Below are positions 62,016 through 64,000 of a DNA stretch of 64,000 bases, one piece after another. The first letter of the stretch is position 1, and the number at the start of each line of letters is the position of its first letter. The notes under the pieces were generated by a model. That model saw only the letters and a program-made list of their open reading frames with translations, was not told the DNA's origin and did no database searches. The translations under genes were made by a program, and so were the position numbers. Source of the stretch: CALINB01 sp938045325 (GTDB taxonomy: Bacteria > Pseudomonadota > Alphaproteobacteria > Rhodospirillales > CALINB01). Where the stretch lies: NCBI GenBank assembly GCA_038114465.1, contig JAYNQW010000002.1, positions 186,001 to 250,000 on the forward strand, given 5' to 3'.

Positions 62016-62999
62016 CTAATTATTCCCAAAATTCGTTTTATAGAGCGCACCAAGCTGATTAAGAGCCTTGATCGGTAAAGGACCACTCTCGACCGCATCC
62101 AGGGTCTGCTGAAGCTGGTCCTTCGTTGCTACGCCCACATCGATGCAGGAGATATCCGGGTTCGAGAGGGCGAAACGCACGGCCGTTTGCCCGCGGGTGC
62201 CGTATTCATCTCCCAGCACGTTAAAAATGGCTTGGGCATTTCGAATCTCCGCATCAAGCTCTGTATCGGCTGTAATCATGCTTTCGCGCCCATGACGCTG
62301 GTCTGTCGCCAACACGCCGGCGGCAAACGAACGAATGACAATGACGGCAACGTTTTTCTCCGTGCAAAGCTTGATGATGTTTTCGAAATCCTGGCCACTC
62401 TTCCAGGCCGGCGGCATGTTCTCGCCGGCGCTCGGATTGAGCATGTTGTAATAAACCTGTGCTGAATTGAATGCCCCGCTGCCGATGACGTCACGAATGC
62501 ACGGCGTTTCACCCAATGCTGTGATGCCGATGAATTTCGTGAGCCCCTGATCTTGCATCCGTTGCATACCCTCAACCACACCGTTTTTCCCAAGCACATG
62601 CTCGACGGTCAGCAAGCGGCCGTCGACTTTCGATCCGATGCGGTTATGCAATTGAAACAGCTCGACCGTGTCGCGGCGAAGGCGTTCCAGACTTCCGTGC
62701 AGACTTCGCTCGATTGCACCTGGAATATCGTCCAGTTCATCGGGCTCAATCCCGACTTTGGTTGAAATGTACGGGTCAGCGTCGATTTCCGGCAGCAACT
62801 CACCAAGGGCGGATTCGGATTTTCCTTTGCCGTAGCGATAGGCCGTATCGATCCAGTTGATCCCGCCTTCCAAGGCTTGCTTGAGCAAATCGCGCTGGGT
62901 TTCAGCATCGTCACCAGTGTAAAGGCCGCTAACATTGCCCGCGCCAAGGATGACTTCCGAAACATCCAGGCCCGTTAGTCCGAATTTTCGATATTTCAT
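62016..62999 (-). CDS. Aldo/keto reductase
   Basis: 327 residues. Asp and Tyr of the tetrad are in NWIDTAYRYGKGKSE near 52, Lys in PYISTKVGIE near 82 and His in VELFQLHNRIG near 122; the cofactor region is CIDVGVATKDQLQQTLDAVE near 290. The motif wording differs from the AKR at 53.4 kb, so they are not recent duplicates. GGAAACTTCA precedes ATG 62999. It is the downstream gene of an operon with the uncharacterised 139-residue protein (23 bases upstream). Confidence 0.93.
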   Translation of the reverse strand: MKYRKFGLTGLDVSEVILGAGNVSGLYTGDDAETQRDLLKQALEGGINWIDTAYRYGKGKSESALGELLPEIDADPYISTKVGIEPDELDDIPGAIERSLHGSLERLRRDTVELFQLHNRIGSKVDGRLLTVEHVLGKNGVVEGMQRMQDQGLTKFIGITALGETPCIRDVIGSGAFNSAQVYYNMLNPSAGENMPPAWKSGQDFENIIKLCTEKNVAVIVIRSFAAGVLATDQRHGRESMITADTELDAEIRNAQAIFNVLGDEYGTRGQTAVRFALSNPDISCIDVGVATKDQLQQTLDAVESGPLPIKALNQLGALYKTNFGNN

Positions 63000-63022
63000 T
63001 GAAGTTTCCTAATGCGCAGCTC

Positions 63023-63442
63023 TTACCCTGCCGCTCTGGCGAACACGCATTGTACGACCTCTTTCATGGCATCGTAACGTTTCATGCAATCGTCAACGAC
63101 TCCATCGGCTAAGGGTTCAAAATGAGGTGTGCCGGTTTGATCGGGTGTCTTGCCACGGGCATATCGTTTTCGAACGTCTTCAATGTGCTTCATATTGGCC
63201 ATGAGCTCTTGGACCGGGACCGGCTGCGACTCAAGGTCCCAGTCCGCCGGCAGCGGTTTATAACTATGGGTAAGATCGCCCTCTTCCGGGATGATGCCGT
63301 TCTCATGCAACACGGCATTCATGTAATTCGTTCCTGCCATCATCAGCATTTCGATAACAGCCAGCCCGTCTTCCTGGCGATCTAACTTGGCCAGGACGGC
63401 ATCAAACTCTCTTGCAATCTTAAAATGTTCATCGATTTTCAT
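63023..63442 (-). CDS. Conserved-looking hypothetical protein
   Basis: 139 residues, acidic and helical, no signal peptide or membrane segment. Recognisable phrases are DEHFKIAREFDAVLAKLDRQ, MLMMAGTNYMNAVLHENGII, DLTHSYKP and VVDDCMKRYDAMKEVVQCVF. The family is unknown to me. GGGAGAATTTTC precedes the ATG. It leads an operon with the aldo/keto reductase, and diverges from the cupin gene at 63554, so the three may work together. Confidence 0.7.
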   Translation of the reverse strand: MKIDEHFKIAREFDAVLAKLDRQEDGLAVIEMLMMAGTNYMNAVLHENGIIPEEGDLTHSYKPLPADWDLESQPVPVQELMANMKHIEDVRKRYARGKTPDQTGTPHFEPLADGVVDDCMKRYDAMKEVVQCVFARAAG

Positions 63443-63491
63443 GAAAATTCTCCCGTTTTCTTAATTATAGCCTCGGAATAGACAGAGCGTC

Positions 63492-63503
63492 ACCTCCGGA
63501 GGT
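63492..63503. promoter_or_regulatory. 12-base palindrome in the divergent spacer
   Basis: ACCTCCGGAGGT is a perfect dyad in the middle of the spacer between the hypothetical/AKR operon and the cupin. It could be an operator for both, but each half also reads as a Shine-Dalgarno-like sequence, so chance is possible. Confidence 0.25.
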
Positions 63504-63553
63504 AAAGTACTGGAAATATTATTCATACCGCTAATAACAGGAGGGTTGCGACA

Positions 63554-64000
63554 ATGCCTGATGATCTTAATGTCGATACAAGCGCCGAAGAAAGCAAAAG
63601 AATGCGTGAAAAATATGGCGTCAAGGAAGTCGCCGGCAAAAAAATGGGCGTTTATGGTCCCATCACCGGCGAGGGTGAACCGACGTTCTTCAAACTCCGC
63701 GCCCAGCTCCTCAAAGAAGGCCGCAGCATTCAACCATTGGCGGAAACCGAAAATCTCTGGACCTGGATAAAGGTTTACGCAACGGGCGGTGAAAACACCC
63801 TGCATGCGCACACCAAGGAAGATCACATGTTCATCGTTCTTTCCGGCGAAGGAACGTTTTGGGGCCCTAACGGTGAAGAGAAAGTGCTCACCCGTAACGA
63901 CGGGCTCATGCTGCCGGCCGGGACGTTCTATCACTTCAACAGCTCGGGGGACGAACCGCTGGTGCTGCTCCGGGTCGGCTCGCGCGCAGAACCCGGTAAC
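63554..64000 (+). CDS. Cupin-domain protein, 3' end outside the window
   Basis: 149 residues visible. A cupin core with ENTLHAHTKEDHMFIVLSGEG near 78 (His-x-His-x-x-x-x-His set) and LMLPAGTFYHFNSSGDEPLVLL near 117. The N-terminal 25 residues are polar. AGGAGG lies nine bases before ATG 63554. The chain is still open at the right edge. It shares a 111-base divergent spacer with the hypothetical/AKR operon. Confidence 0.88.
   Translation, partial: MPDDLNVDTSAEESKRMREKYGVKEVAGKKMGVYGPITGEGEPTFFKLRAQLLKEGRSIQPLAETENLWTWIKVYATGGENTLHAHTKEDHMFIVLSGEGTFWGPNGEEKVLTRNDGLMLPAGTFYHFNSSGDEPLVLLRVGSRAEPGN

Overview
The window reads as a draft scaffold of an alphaproteobacterium, probably a free-living or host-associated marine or soil relative of the Rhodospirillales/Rhizobiales; order and genus cannot be fixed from the sequence. 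Pointers are a sigma-54 glnB-glnA operon, TRAP transport, many TauD/TfdA dioxygenases, cupins, LLM flavin enzymes and aldo/keto reductases, and intergenic palindromes of a type common in that class. Base composition is moderate. Two runs of ten N (12403-12412 and 31884-31893) mark assembly gaps. There is no rRNA, CRISPR array, insertion sequence or prophage. No intact DNA-binding transcription factor was found.

Layout. 1-9.4 kb: a NUDIX tail, a DUF2927 protein, a c-di-GMP GGDEF/EAL enzyme, a tandem universal stress protein, a TauE/SafE exporter with a small membrane partner, and a carbon block tkt-fba-rpe. 9.5-17.8 kb: iron alcohol dehydrogenase and SDR, two tandem TauD dioxygenases (the first broken by a gap and a frameshift), a CBS protein, an M20 hydrolase, PrpF-SlyX and tRNA-His. 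18-22 kb: an aminotransferase, then glnB-glnA behind a clear -24/-12 promoter, and a third TauD. 22.5-26.2 kb: three consecutive secreted proteins with DM9-like, tectonin and Cys-rich modules, a lectin-like locus. 26.3-36.3 kb: purE-purK and a run of metabolic enzymes (LLM, amidase, aminotransferase, cupin lipoprotein, DapA-like aldolase, dienelactone hydrolase, SnoaL-like, metallophosphatase). 36.4-45.9 kb: parE, argC, rplM-rpsI, a CDF transporter, an EamA transporter and hydrolases. 46-53 kb: a TRAP operon with two dehydrogenases, beside an HMGL-family lyase and a cupin on the other strand. 53.4-64 kb: two aldo/keto reductases, four cupins, a split ABC transporter and a selenoprotein.

The most interesting item is at 55617-56828. 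Two adjacent reading frames are one gene interrupted by an in-frame UGA inside a UxxC motif of the glycine/D-proline reductase (GrdB/PrdB) type, followed at the expected distance by a compact hairpin with GU in its loop. This is a selenoprotein that a standard gene caller splits in two. It lies 40 bp downstream of a cupin carrying an 80-90 residue histone-H1-like Lys/Thr/Arg tail, and upstream of ABC transporter genes. The second is the DM9/tectonin secreted locus, in which a DM9-like pair appears split by a one-base frameshift.

Gene starts were chosen from visible Shine-Dalgarno sequences. All family assignments rest on motif reading by eye, without database searches.
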